This document shows positions 39,420 to 48,689 of a DNA stretch of 51,104 bases, one piece after another. The DNA comes from Hallerella sp963629575 (GTDB lineage: Bacteria > Fibrobacterota > Fibrobacteria > Fibrobacterales > Fibrobacteraceae), in contig CAVGIM010000015.1 in assembly GCA_963629575.1 (NCBI GenBank), positions 1 through 51,104 of the forward strand, in the 5' to 3' direction. A program made the translations under genes and the position numbers. The stretch's first letter is position 1. The number at the start of each line of letters is the position of its first letter. Under the pieces are notes generated by a model that saw only the letters and a list, made by a program, of their open reading frames with translations, was not told the origin of the DNA and made no database searches.

Positions 39420-41468
39420 TTAACGCTCTCGGGGAAGCGCACAGCGAAAGCCGATGAAATTTGACCAGTAGCGGGGATCTTCCGCCTTTCGCCCGGTCAG
39501 GTCCAGTTCCTTTTCGGAAGCGCTCTTCCACGAACCGCCCTTGAATACGCGTTCATAGCCGAGGAACGACCCGCTCGGATTTTCGCTTTCCACGTAGAAC
39601 GAAAGCGGCGAATAGGTGTCGAGAGTCCACTCGGCGACGTTTCCCGCTACATCGAAAAGCCCGAAAGCGTTCGGCTTTCCCGAAGCGACCCGCGACGGGG
39701 ATTCCGCGCGAAAAACCGCGAATTCAAACGGACGGGCGTTGTTCCTTTCTTCCCAGACAAAGCTTCCGTTTCCGCCGGAACGCGCGGCAAATTCCCATTC
39801 CGCTTCCGTCGGCAGCCTCCCTCCGATTTTTTCGCAGAACCTGTTCGCCTGTTCCCAGCTGACATTGTGCGCAGGATTCAAGCTGTCGGGAAATTCGAAA
39901 CGCGTCGAATCCCGCATGATTTCACGATATTCGCCTACGGTCACTTCGGTCTTTCGGATGGCAAACGGCGAAAGGCGAACGGTTCGACCCTTATACAGAA
40001 AGGCACCCGAATCGATTTTCGCCCAGGCGCGACTCGCCTCTTCGAAAACGGAATCCTTCGCTTCCGTCTTCGGGACGGAACGCTCCGCCAAATCCGCAAC
40101 AACCGGTGCGGGCATCAGCCATTCCTGCACCTCGTCTTCCGCCAGGATATATCCCGGCAAGACGAACTTTCCCTCGCCGACAAAAGTCGAATCGCCCTGT
40201 TGGAACAAAAGCTTCAGAAAGCGGTACTGGTGGCGGCTCTTGACGCGGAATCCGTCATACTTCCAGACGGGCCTGTTTTCATAGAAGAGCGAAAAGCGAC
40301 TGGCCGTGTCGAGCGAGAAATTCTTTTCCGGGAAATTCCCGACCCATTTGACATCGATGCGGTTTGCGGAATCCCGAAAGGCGATTTCGACGGCAGAATC
40401 CTTTTCTGCAACCGAAAGCGGAGCGATCGAAACGGAGAGCGTGTCCCTTTGCTGAACGTCCAGCCGCGCGCGCAGCTGCGCATTCAATTCCAGAATTTCC
40501 GAAAGCCGTCTGGATAGCCACTGGGACCTTGCGCGGGAGCGGGCAACGTCAAACGTGGCGAGATAGGCTTCATACTGCGGATCGTTTTTCGACATTCCCC
40601 GCGGCGGATTCTTGGGTTTCGGGTAAAGCGAATCGAAGCCTGCCGTTCCGCGATTGATTTCGGCTCGGTTCAAGTCCTCGATAAAAGCGTCGTAAAGCGT
40701 TTCCGTTTCAAGAAGGCTGCGCGTCGCCGCGATTCGTTCCGCTGTCACCGAAGTCTCTATCCGATAGACGGTCGTATCCTCGGGAAGGCGAATCGGCTTG
40801 AGATAGGAAGTCTTGCCGCAAGAAACCCGCGTGCCGGACGTCACCGGATACATGTGCGGCATCAGGTACGTCGCATAGAAAAGCCCCGTATCGACCGGAG
40901 AGAAGGTGACCGGAGCGCGAAAGGAATGCTTTTCGATGACGACAACCGTCGAATCCGGAACGTCGCCGATGACGACAATTCCCGAAAGGGCTGCCGGCTT
41001 TAGCTTTTGCCATTTGCCGTTTTTAAAGTAATAGAGATTCTCGACTCGGGACGAGTAGATGTATCTTTTGTCAAAATATACTTCGGCCTCGTCCTGGAAT
41101 GGCTTTCGGAGCCTTTCGGCAAAAAAGCGCAGGCGGCTCGCCTCGAGGGCCGAAAGTCGGTTCTCCCGCAGGCCAAAAGCGTGCAAGGTCTTGAAGCATT
41201 CGGGCTTCGCGCTGCCCGAATACCAGCCGTAGCGGTTTCCCTTGATCTTGCTTCTCAGGTAGAGCTTCCCCGGTTCGAGCGGGTAGCGAACCCTTTCCGA
41301 ATGCAGATAGGCGGAATCGCCTCCATCGACACAGACATTTTTCGCATTGATGATCTTGGCCTTTTCCGCGAACTGGCTTTCGGGAACCGTAAAGCGGTAA
41401 TCCCCGGTCTTGCCGGCATGCGCGAAAGCGAGCGCGCAAAGGAACAGGAGCCAAGTTTTCAAAGCCAT
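39420..41468 (-). CDS. Exported protein with C-terminal formylglycine-generating-enzyme (SUMF1)-like domain
   Basis: This is a 682-residue protein from the ATG at 41468 behind GGAG, with signal peptide MALKTWLLFLCALAFAHA. The first ~480 residues are beta-rich with several Cys and match nothing I know. The last ~180 residues are an FGE-sulfatase/SUMF1 domain: IRKTEVTVGEYREIM, NPAHNVSWEQANRFCEKIGGRLPTEAEWEFAAR, NAFGLFDVAGNVAEWT and VFKGGSWKSASEKELDLTGR...YWSNFIGFRCA. True FGEs use two active-site Cys for copper. This domain has a Cys in NRFCEKIGG and one in GFRCALP, but the catalytic CysX4Cys pair is not evident, so a structural or binding role is likely. Its neighbours give no functional hint. 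Confidence 0.82.
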   Translation of the reverse strand: MALKTWLLFLCALAFAHAGKTGDYRFTVPESQFAEKAKIINAKNVCVDGGDSAYLHSERVRYPLEPGKLYLRSKIKGNRYGWYSGSAKPECFKTLHAFGLRENRLSALEASRLRFFAERLRKPFQDEAEVYFDKRYIYSSRVENLYYFKNGKWQKLKPAALSGIVVIGDVPDSTVVVIEKHSFRAPVTFSPVDTGLFYATYLMPHMYPVTSGTRVSCGKTSYLKPIRLPEDTTVYRIETSVTAERIAATRSLLETETLYDAFIEDLNRAEINRGTAGFDSLYPKPKNPPRGMSKNDPQYEAYLATFDVARSRARSQWLSRRLSEILELNAQLRARLDVQQRDTLSVSIAPLSVAEKDSAVEIAFRDSANRIDVKWVGNFPEKNFSLDTASRFSLFYENRPVWKYDGFRVKSRHQYRFLKLLFQQGDSTFVGEGKFVLPGYILAEDEVQEWLMPAPVVADLAERSVPKTEAKDSVFEEASRAWAKIDSGAFLYKGRTVRLSPFAIRKTEVTVGEYREIMRDSTRFEFPDSLNPAHNVSWEQANRFCEKIGGRLPTEAEWEFAARSGGNGSFVWEERNNARPFEFAVFRAESPSRVASGKPNAFGLFDVAGNVAEWTLDTYSPLSFYVESENPSGSFLGYERVFKGGSWKSASEKELDLTGRKAEDPRYWSNFIGFRCALPRER

Positions 41469-41525
41469 ACATTCTCCGACGGGATGAATCCAATCTATTA
41501 AAAAATCGGACACATCGAAAACACT

Positions 41526-44500
41526 CTACGCCTTTTTTGCCGAAGGAGCGCCCATGTAGGTGACAAAGCCACCGGCCTCCCCGCCCGAAGGCCCAAGCTC
41601 CACGATATAGTCCGAAAGCCGAATGACATCGGGATGATGTTCTATCAGGATAACCGTGTTTCCCTGCGACGAAAGCCTGCGGAGGAGATTCCACAGAACC
41701 TGTACGTCCTTGAGATGAAGACCGGTCGTCGGTTCGTCGAGAAGGTAGAGGACGCCCTTCCGCCCCTCTCCGCGCGAAAGCTCCCCTGCGAGCTTCATCC
41801 GCTGCGCTTCGCCACCGGAAAGCGTCGTCACGGACTGCCCCAGGCGCAAGTATTCGAGCCCGACATCGACAAGAGGGCGAAGTCTCTTTACGATTTTAGG
41901 CTGGTCCTTGAAGAATTCGCAGGCCTCGTCTATCCGAAGCGAGAGCACATCGGCGATATTCTTTCCCTTGAATTCCACGGCAAGCGTTTCCTGGTTGTAG
42001 CGCTTTCCCTTGCAGACGTCGCAGGTTTCCCACACGTCCGAAAGAAAATGCATTTCCACGGATGTCATGCCGCGACCTTCGCACGCTTCGCAGCGTCCGC
42101 CGCCACGACTCGAATTGTAGCTGAAGCGGTTCGGTCCAAAGCCCTTCATCTTCGAAAGTTCCATTTTCGCAAACAGCTCGCGTATCGGACCGAGCGCATC
42201 GGTAAAGCTCGCCGGCGTCGATCGCGGCGTTCCCGAAATAGGGCTCTGATCGACCGCGAGAACCTCCTTGACCGTGTCCGGAAATATCGCCCGCAAGCGC
42301 GCCTTTCGCCGTTTTTCGCCACGCCCAAAGGCGTCCTGCACCAGCGGCAGGATTTCGTTCATGACAAGAGTGCTCTTTCCCGAGCCCGAAACGCCGCAAA
42401 CCGTCGAAATCCTATTTTCCGGAAAGCGAACCGATACGTTCTTTAGATTATGCGAGGACAGCTCCCGAAATTCAAGAAACGGGGCGTTCGCCGGGACAGG
42501 GTCTATCGGCGGGTTGTAAACGGGAACGCTTCCCGTCAGATACTTTACCGTTTCGCTCCGCGGGAACTTCTTCAATGCGGACTTTTTCGAAAGCGCCTTC
42601 GGCGTTCCTTCCGCGACCACTTCCCCGCCATATTCGCCGGCAAGCGGTCCCATGTCGATCAGATGATCCGCGCCACGAATCACTTCCAGGTCATGTTCCA
42701 CGACTATCAGCGTGTTTCCCAGGTTTCGCAACCGATACAGGGAATCGAGAAGCCTTTTCGTATCGCTCTGGTGAAGCCCGATCGTCGGCTCGTCAAGCAC
42801 ATACATCACCCCTTCCAGTCCGCTGCCTATCTGGCTAGAAAGGCGTATCCGCTGGGATTCTCCGCCAGAAAGCGAATCTCCCGTCCGGTCCAGGTCCAGA
42901 TATCCCAGACCGACATCTTCCAAAAAGCGGAGTCGGCCAAGGATTTCTCGCAAAAGCGGAGACGCAATCTTCTTTCGGGTCGAATCCAGTCGAAGGCCCT
43001 GGAACCACGACGCCGCGTCGTGGATGCTCAACGACGAAACTTCGGCAATGTTCTTTTCGCCGACGGTCACGGCGAGAATTTCGGGCTTTAGGCGCGCACC
43101 GCGACAATCCGGACAGGTTTCCCCCGACCGCAAGATTCCAAGCCCTGCGCACCGTTCGCAAGCCCCCCAATGCGTGTTGAAGCTGAACTCTTTCGGATCG
43201 AGGTTCCGCTTCAGGTAATGCTGGCAATGCCCACAGCTCGGAAAAAGCGAATAGGAATGGATCACCCCGCCTATGCGAAGAGCGACAGCATGCGAACCGT
43301 CGCGAAACGCCCGTTCCAGGGAATCGGCAAGGCGCGTCGCGTTGGCTTTCGAAACCGGGACCGTATCCGCCACGGCATAGACCCTTTTCGTCGAAGCGGG
43401 CAAGGTTTCCAGCGGAAGTTCCCGCAAGTTTCCATCCACCCGAACCTTCCGGTAGCCCAGTTCGCGCAATCGGCCGGAAACGCCAGGAACCCTTGTCGCA
43501 TCGGAAACCATCCACTCGCCGTTCGAATCCGCGATAAGGATCGGGGCGAGCACTTCGACTGGCTTTCCCGCCGAACGCTTCAAAAGAGAATCGACAATCG
43601 AGGATACCGAGGAAGATTCCAGCGGGCGACCGCAATGCGGACAATGCGCGATTCCCGCCCGAGCCCAGAGAATTCGGAAGTAATCGTAGATTTCGGTAAG
43701 CGTCGCCACGGTACTCCGCGGACTCTTCGACGCGCTTCCCTGGTCAATCGCAATCGCCGGAGAAAGCCCACGAATAAAATCGACAGAACCCCGATCGAGC
43801 CGTCCCAAAAAGCGCCGCGCATACGTGCTCAGCGTTTCCACGAACCGCCTCTGCCCTTCCGCAAAAAGCGTATGGAAGGCCAGACTCGATTTTCCAGACC
43901 CCGAAACCCCCGAAACCACCGTCAGCCGATGACGCGGAATCGTCACCGAAAAATTCTTCAGATTGTGCTTTCTCGCCCCGACGACCTGGATGTCCAAGCT
44001 TTCCGAGCATTCCCGTCGGCGAACGAGCGGAGCGTTTTCTGCAGGTTCCGGAAAGAGAATCCGGGCGAGGAACTTTCCGGTCAGGGACCCGGGATTTCGA
44101 GCGACTTCTTCGGGAGTTCCCGTCGCCACGATTTCTCCGCCACGCTCGCCGGCATCCGGTCCGAGATCGATAATCCAGTCCGCGCACTTGATGACATCCA
44201 TGTTGTGCTCGATTATCACCATGCTGTTTCCAAGGCTCCGCAAACGGGAAAGGCACGCGAGCAAACGGCGAATGTCCTCGAAATGCAGCCCGGTCGTCGG
44301 TTCGTCGAGAAGGTAGAGCGTCTTTCCCGTGCCAGGCCTGCGCAGTTCCGTTGCCATCTTGACGCGTTGCGCTTCTCCGCCAGAAAGCGTCGTCGAAGGC
44401 TGTCCGAGCGTCAGGTAGCCGAGCCCCACTTCCTGCAAGAGCCTGAGCGGTTCCGCGATTTTCGGCACATCCGCAAAGAACTCCAGGGCGTCGTCAATCG

Positions 44501-46823
44501 ACATGTCGAGCACATCCGTAATCGTCTTTCCACGATAATGGACTTCGAGCGTCGAATCGTTAAACCGCTTGCCACCGCAAACATCGCACGCGACCTGGAC
44601 ATCCGGCAAGATCTGCATCTGCACGATTTTGACGCCCGCCCCGCCACACGCTTCGCAGCGTCCCCCCGGGACGTTGAAACTGAAACGGCTTTTCGTATAT
44701 CCGCGCACCTTGCTCTCGGGCATTTTCGCGAACAGGTCGCGGATATCGTCAAAGACTCCCGTATATGTCGCCGGATTCGAACGCGGCGTGCGCCCAATGG
44801 GAGACTGGTCGATTTCGATTACCTTGTCGATAAATTCCGTTCCCTCGATGCGGTCGAACTTTCCCGGGACTTCCGTCGCCCCGTGGAAGCGTCGCGCGAG
44901 CTCTTTCTTGAGAACCGTGTTGACGAGCGAGCTTTTGCCCGACCCGGAAACGCCCGTCACCACCGTAAGCGTTCCGTCAAGAGGGATTCGGGCATCGACA
45001 TGCTTCAGATTGTTTTCCGCCGCCCCGAAAATTTCCAGGAAATGCGTTTTTTCCGTCACCGCTTTCCGGAATTTCGGAATTTCGATTTTCCGCTTTCCCG
45101 AAAGATATTTTCCCGTCAGCGAATCGGGATTTCTTTCCAGGTCTTCGACCGTTCCCGCCGCGACAACCGTCCCGCCCTTTACGCCCGCATCCGGCCCGAC
45201 ATCGACGATAAAATCCGCAAAGCGCATCGTCTCCTCGTCATGTTCGACCACGACCAGGCTGTTTCCCTGCGAACGGAGCCGTTCCAGGATACCGAGCAGC
45301 ATCCCGTTGTCCCTGGCGTGCAGTCCAATGCTTGGCTCGTCCAGAACATACAGAACGCCCTGAAGTCCCGCACCGACAGCGCTCGCAAGACGTATCCGCT
45401 GCGCTTCGCCGCCCGAAAGCGTTTTCGCTCCGCGCGCAAGGGTCAGGTATCCCAGCCCGACACTTGTCAAAAATCCCAGACGGTTCCGGATTTCCTTGAA
45501 AAGCTCGTGTCCGATATGCTCCTCTCGAAAAGAAAGCTCCAACGTTCGAAAGAACGCTTCCAGCCTTTCCACGGGCATCCGGCACATCTGATCGAGATTC
45601 AGGTTTCGAAACGTGACAGCGAGAGCCACAGGCGAAATCCGCGCCCCATGGCAAACCGGACATTCGCTGTCGTTCATGAACTTTTGAAAATGGACGATGT
45701 GCCACTGGTCCCACAGCGCCTGCATCAGCGGGACGATTCCCGAAGTTCCCGCCTTTTCGCTCCCGTACAGAACGGCCTTTCGGGACCGCTCCGGAAGCTT
45801 TTCCCAGGGCGTGTCGAGAGAGAACCTTTCGACCCGCGAGACCTTCGAAAGTTCCGGCCAGCCGAAATCCGTAAAAATGACCTTCCCGTCCGCCTTTTGG
45901 CACTTGAGCGCGCCTTCCCGAATGGAAAGCGACGTATCCGGTACAATCAGGTCTTCGGAAAAGACGTAATCCCGCCCAAGGCCCTTGCAATGTGGACACT
46001 GTCCATATGGATCGTTAAAGGAAAAGAGCCGCGGTTCGAGCTCCGGAATGGATATGCCGCAATCCGGGCAGGCAAGCTCCGTTCCCTGCAAGCGATACTC
46101 GCCGTCGTCAAGCAGAAACGCGACAAGCTTTCCGCCGGAAAGCCGAAGCGCGCTTTCGAGATCCTCGCGAATCCGGGAAAGGTTTCTCTCCTCTACCGAA
46201 ACGCGATCGACAACCGCTTCGATCGTGTGCTTTTCGTAGCGCATCAGCAGGGGAACTTCGCCAGTTCGAAACATTTTCCCGTCAACGCGAACGCGAGAAA
46301 AGCCCTTTTCCAGAAGTTCCTGGAATTCCTTGCGGTATTCGCCCTTGCGTTCCTTGACTATCGGAGCGAGAATCGCCATCTCTCGTCCGGCGCATTCCGC
46401 ATAGAGACCATCGACAATCTGGTCAACGGTCGCCGCCCGAATCTCCTTGCCGCACCCTGGACAATGCGGCGTTCCAAGCCGCGCAAAGAGCAGACGCAGG
46501 AAGTCGAGAATTTCTACGGTCGTCCCCACGGTCGAACGAGGATTCCGGTTCACTGTCTTCTGGTCGATGGATATCGTCGGGGAAATTCCCGTCACCGATT
46601 GCACGTCCGGACGCTTCATCACGCCGATAAACTGCCGCGCATATGCCGAGAGCGAATCCACGTAGCGACGCTGGCCCTCTTCGAAAATCGTGTCGAAGGC
46701 TAGGCTCGACTTTCCAGAACCGGAAACGCCGGTCACCACGACAATCGAATCGCGGGGAATGGCGATATTTACATGCTTCAGATTATGTTCGCAGGCGTCG
46801 CGAACGACAAGGGAACGAGTCAT
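41526..46823 (-). CDS. uvrA: Tandem-fused UvrA (two UvrA units in one chain)
   Basis: UvrA finds damaged DNA in nucleotide excision repair and loads UvrB. A normal UvrA has ~940 residues; this protein has 1765 and contains two. Four Walker A motifs (GVSGSGKSS at ~32, ~630 and ~975; GVSGSGKST at ~1480), paired LSGGE signatures and DEPT/S Walker B boxes are all intact. Unit 1 spans ~1-935 and unit 2 ~941-1765. Both units have the CPxCG-type zinc modules and a UvrB-binding-like region. Unit 2 lacks the ~100-residue insertion domain: CERCAGLG is followed almost at once by CPDCRG, whereas unit 1 has over 100 residues there. A single chain may act as the functional dimer. ATG at 46823 lies 6 nt after the -10, with no ribosome binding site. 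The frame is uninterrupted. Confidence 0.95.
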   Translation of the reverse strand: MTRSLVVRDACEHNLKHVNIAIPRDSIVVVTGVSGSGKSSLAFDTIFEEGQRRYVDSLSAYARQFIGVMKRPDVQSVTGISPTISIDQKTVNRNPRSTVGTTVEILDFLRLLFARLGTPHCPGCGKEIRAATVDQIVDGLYAECAGREMAILAPIVKERKGEYRKEFQELLEKGFSRVRVDGKMFRTGEVPLLMRYEKHTIEAVVDRVSVEERNLSRIREDLESALRLSGGKLVAFLLDDGEYRLQGTELACPDCGISIPELEPRLFSFNDPYGQCPHCKGLGRDYVFSEDLIVPDTSLSIREGALKCQKADGKVIFTDFGWPELSKVSRVERFSLDTPWEKLPERSRKAVLYGSEKAGTSGIVPLMQALWDQWHIVHFQKFMNDSECPVCHGARISPVALAVTFRNLNLDQMCRMPVERLEAFFRTLELSFREEHIGHELFKEIRNRLGFLTSVGLGYLTLARGAKTLSGGEAQRIRLASAVGAGLQGVLYVLDEPSIGLHARDNGMLLGILERLRSQGNSLVVVEHDEETMRFADFIVDVGPDAGVKGGTVVAAGTVEDLERNPDSLTGKYLSGKRKIEIPKFRKAVTEKTHFLEIFGAAENNLKHVDARIPLDGTLTVVTGVSGSGKSSLVNTVLKKELARRFHGATEVPGKFDRIEGTEFIDKVIEIDQSPIGRTPRSNPATYTGVFDDIRDLFAKMPESKVRGYTKSRFSFNVPGGRCEACGGAGVKIVQMQILPDVQVACDVCGGKRFNDSTLEVHYRGKTITDVLDMSIDDALEFFADVPKIAEPLRLLQEVGLGYLTLGQPSTTLSGGEAQRVKMATELRRPGTGKTLYLLDEPTTGLHFEDIRRLLACLSRLRSLGNSMVIIEHNMDVIKCADWIIDLGPDAGERGGEIVATGTPEEVARNPGSLTGKFLARILFPEPAENAPLVRRRECSESLDIQVVGARKHNLKNFSVTIPRHRLTVVSGVSGSGKSSLAFHTLFAEGQRRFVETLSTYARRFLGRLDRGSVDFIRGLSPAIAIDQGSASKSPRSTVATLTEIYDYFRILWARAGIAHCPHCGRPLESSSVSSIVDSLLKRSAGKPVEVLAPILIADSNGEWMVSDATRVPGVSGRLRELGYRKVRVDGNLRELPLETLPASTKRVYAVADTVPVSKANATRLADSLERAFRDGSHAVALRIGGVIHSYSLFPSCGHCQHYLKRNLDPKEFSFNTHWGACERCAGLGILRSGETCPDCRGARLKPEILAVTVGEKNIAEVSSLSIHDAASWFQGLRLDSTRKKIASPLLREILGRLRFLEDVGLGYLDLDRTGDSLSGGESQRIRLSSQIGSGLEGVMYVLDEPTIGLHQSDTKRLLDSLYRLRNLGNTLIVVEHDLEVIRGADHLIDMGPLAGEYGGEVVAEGTPKALSKKSALKKFPRSETVKYLTGSVPVYNPPIDPVPANAPFLEFRELSSHNLKNVSVRFPENRISTVCGVSGSGKSTLVMNEILPLVQDAFGRGEKRRKARLRAIFPDTVKEVLAVDQSPISGTPRSTPASFTDALGPIRELFAKMELSKMKGFGPNRFSYNSSRGGGRCEACEGRGMTSVEMHFLSDVWETCDVCKGKRYNQETLAVEFKGKNIADVLSLRIDEACEFFKDQPKIVKRLRPLVDVGLEYLRLGQSVTTLSGGEAQRMKLAGELSRGEGRKGVLYLLDEPTTGLHLKDVQVLWNLLRRLSSQGNTVILIEHHPDVIRLSDYIVELGPSGGEAGGFVTYMGAPSAKKA

Positions 46824-46858
46824 GCCCCAAATATAGTGAACACTTGTTCACTTTTCAA
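46824..46858 (-). promoter_or_regulatory. uvrA promoter with SOS-box-like palindrome filling the spacer
   Basis: On the minus strand TTGAAA (46853-46858) and TATATT (46830-46835) are 17 bp apart, and uvrA starts 6 nt after the -10. The palindrome AGTGAACACTTGTTCACT (46835-46852, 8+2+8) coincides with the spacer. Its core GAAC-N4-GTTC matches the LexA/DinR consensus known from Gram-positive bacteria. LexA bound there would block RNA polymerase directly. Confidence 0.78.
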
Positions 46859-46929
46859 GATTTTTCCCGAAAAAGGCCATTCCCTTTTTCAAAAAAGGAA
46901 CAACGTTCGACCTCTTCCTGCCCTTTATC

Positions 46930-46954
46930 TATCTTTACATGACCGCATACGGAG
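46930..46954 (+). promoter_or_regulatory. Prepilin gene -10 and ribosome binding site
   Basis: TATCTT at 46930-46935 is followed by GGAG at 46951-46954 and the ATG at 46960. It is divergent from the uvrA promoter, and about 94 bp separate the two -10 hexamers. Confidence 0.4.
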
Positions 46955-46959
46955 AATGC

Positions 46960-47553
46960 ATGGAAAGAAAGGGTTTTACTTTTGTCGAAGTTCTTGTGAC
47001 CGTCGTCATCGTAGGCATCCTCGCCACCGTCGCCGTGCCGAGGATTTTAAACGCCATCGAGCGAACCAACCGAAAGATCGACGCCACGAACGCCGTGGAA
47101 CTGTCCAACATCCTCCGAAGAGCCTTCGAATCCGAAACGGTCGTTTTCCCGGCAGAAAAGGACAACGCGAACAACCTGAACCCGGACCAGATGTCCATCG
47201 CCGTCATCGTCTTGAAAGACGGCATCAACTATTACCTCGGAAGCGGCCAGGTTCTTGTCAACGGCGGAGACTGGACGTCCGACAATGGAGACGCCTATCG
47301 GCGCATTCGCAAGCTCTTCGAAGATGCGGGATTTACCAATGTGGAAGTACGGGCAAAGCTTGCGGATGGAGGCTGGACCTGCTACGGATCGGTTCTTTTC
47401 GGCAACGGCAGCACGCGCATCTTTTCGGCGCAAGACGAATCGAAATGCAAGACGTCCTCGACCGGCGGCGCCTACGAAAACTTTATTTCCGAAAGCCTTT
47501 CAAGCGCCGCATCCAATCCCATCGCCGTCTATCTGCCCGCCGGAGCCAAGTAG
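46960..47553 (+). CDS. Type IV prepilin/pseudopilin-like protein
   Basis: This is a 197-residue protein with a class III signal. MERKG is followed by FTFVEVLVTVVIVGILATVAVPRI, with cleavage expected after Gly5 and the conserved Glu at +5 of the mature protein. The hydrophobic N-terminal helix is followed by a soluble domain with two cysteines (WTCYG, ESKCKT) that may form a disulfide loop. It could be a major or minor pilin or a type II secretion pseudopilin; one gene does not decide. I choose the ATG at 46960 because GGAG precedes it and the leader is then the normal five residues. The ATG at 46939 would add seven. It is a single gene, convergent with the next one after 4 nt. Confidence 0.88.
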   Translation: MERKGFTFVEVLVTVVIVGILATVAVPRILNAIERTNRKIDATNAVELSNILRRAFESETVVFPAEKDNANNLNPDQMSIAVIVLKDGINYYLGSGQVLVNGGDWTSDNGDAYRRIRKLFEDAGFTNVEVRAKLADGGWTCYGSVLFGNGSTRIFSAQDESKCKTSSTGGAYENFISESLSSAASNPIAVYLPAGAK

Positions 47554-47557
47554 AAAT

Positions 47558-48574
47558 CTACCGGGCAAGGATGCGCAAAGGCATGCCTTCTTCCGCCGGT
47601 CGTCCAAGCAGGTCAAACTTCGACGACGATTTTTCCCAGGTGCGGACAGGCATCTTCCGTATCGCATTTGTCTCGTCGAAAGGCGCAGCGGAAGCATCGA
47701 TTTCGCGCACCGTGACAAACTTGTAAAAGGGATGATCCTTGTCCGAACGGAAAAGAATCGTGCCGCCGCCTTCGAGTATCGGGGCAAGCGCGTCCGAGTA
47801 GGCGCATCCGGAAATCGTCGCCCCCGAGGCTCCGCGAAAATCAAGCCCGGCATCTTCAATCGCTCCGACGGCTTCCCACTTGCCGGGAGGCGTCGCGTTC
47901 GACGTCGAATCGATATAAAGTTCCAGGCGAACCGTTTCCGCATCCTTGTTATAGACGATGTATTTCATCCCAATCCACTTCCCCACGGGAAGCAAGTCTC
48001 CCCCCCAGAGCGGATCCTGGTTGCCAACCCCCGAAGTCGTCCGGTAATAGCTATCCGGATGCTTCCATTCCTTTTCGAAGTCCCACTTCCCGTCGTTTCG
48101 AAAGCGCGCATAGTATGTCGTCGCGTCGCAGTTGTCTCCGCCTCCCGAACCGTGGCCCAGGGGACCCGAGCGCACCCCGACGACCATCCCGCCGAAATCC
48201 GCGCCGCCCAAAGCGTCCCGCATAAAGTAAGCGGTCAGTTCCGTGTTCAGGAAGAATTGCGTCGAGGAGCCGTTCAGGCTGTTCACGTGAAACCTCGGTC
48301 CATCGTTCCAGTTCATCTGCATCACGCCATTCCCGTCGATATCGAACGAACCGTTTCCGTCGCTGTGGCTTTCCGTCCAGCCGAGCGGATCGTCCGGATC
48401 GCCGTCCCATTCCACGCTCCGCGCATTGCCGTTCCCCCAGTGCGCGGAATTCCAGGAAACGCTGTTTTCCTTCGTCCGGTAAATTTTACGGAAGCCGAAA
48501 TCATCGACAGAACTTTCGGCAAAGAGGCTCGCGCAAAGGCAAAGTTCCAAAATCGTCATTTTTCCGATAGACAT
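47558..48574 (-). CDS. Exported beta-rich protein of unknown function
   Basis: This 338-residue protein starts at 48574 behind AGGAG with a short signal peptide (MSIGKMTILELCLCASLFAES). The body is rich in Gly, Asp, Asn, Trp and aromatic residues and predicted beta by eye (FFLNTELTAYFMRDALGGADFGGMVVGVRSGPLG; TTYYARFRNDGKWDFEKEW; WIGMKYIVYNKDAETVRLELYID). That pattern resembles concanavalin/laminin-G-like carbohydrate-binding or lyase folds, but no catalytic motif is certain. The C-terminus (KFDLLGRPAEEGMPLRILAR) resembles the start of a type IX secretion sorting domain (YDLxGR), although it is shorter than usual. A minus-strand TATATT lies at 48596-48601. A polysaccharide-related role is inference only. 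Confidence 0.72.
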   Translation of the reverse strand: MSIGKMTILELCLCASLFAESSVDDFGFRKIYRTKENSVSWNSAHWGNGNARSVEWDGDPDDPLGWTESHSDGNGSFDIDGNGVMQMNWNDGPRFHVNSLNGSSTQFFLNTELTAYFMRDALGGADFGGMVVGVRSGPLGHGSGGGDNCDATTYYARFRNDGKWDFEKEWKHPDSYYRTTSGVGNQDPLWGGDLLPVGKWIGMKYIVYNKDAETVRLELYIDSTSNATPPGKWEAVGAIEDAGLDFRGASGATISGCAYSDALAPILEGGGTILFRSDKDHPFYKFVTVREIDASAAPFDETNAIRKMPVRTWEKSSSKFDLLGRPAEEGMPLRILAR

Positions 48575-48653
48575 CCAGACACTCCTTTTAAAAGGAATAT
48601 ATCTTTTTTGAAGACGGCAATGCCATTTTAAAGCAAAATGTGTATTTTTTCAA

Positions 48654-48673
48654 GCGACGCCAGGTGACGTCGC
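48654..48673 (+). promoter_or_regulatory. Inverted repeat in the ilvE leader
   Basis: Arms GCGACGCCA and TGACGTCGC (one mismatch) flank GG, 16 nt before the ilvE ATG. It could be an operator or an mRNA hairpin near the start codon. No T-run follows on the plus strand, so it is not a plus-strand terminator. Confidence 0.4.
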
Positions 48674-48689
48674 AAAAAAGGCACAGACT

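Noticed and set aside
39420..40000. C-terminal FGE-like domain as a sulfatase-activating enzyme
   Set aside because: The catalytic Cys pair is not evident, no sulfatase is adjacent, and the protein is exported, so I describe the fold without assigning the reaction.
43170..46703. 1177-codon open frame opposite uvrA
   Set aside because: It is the antisense shadow of a GC-rich, strongly conserved gene. The translation is Arg/His-rich with no domain and no ribosome binding site.
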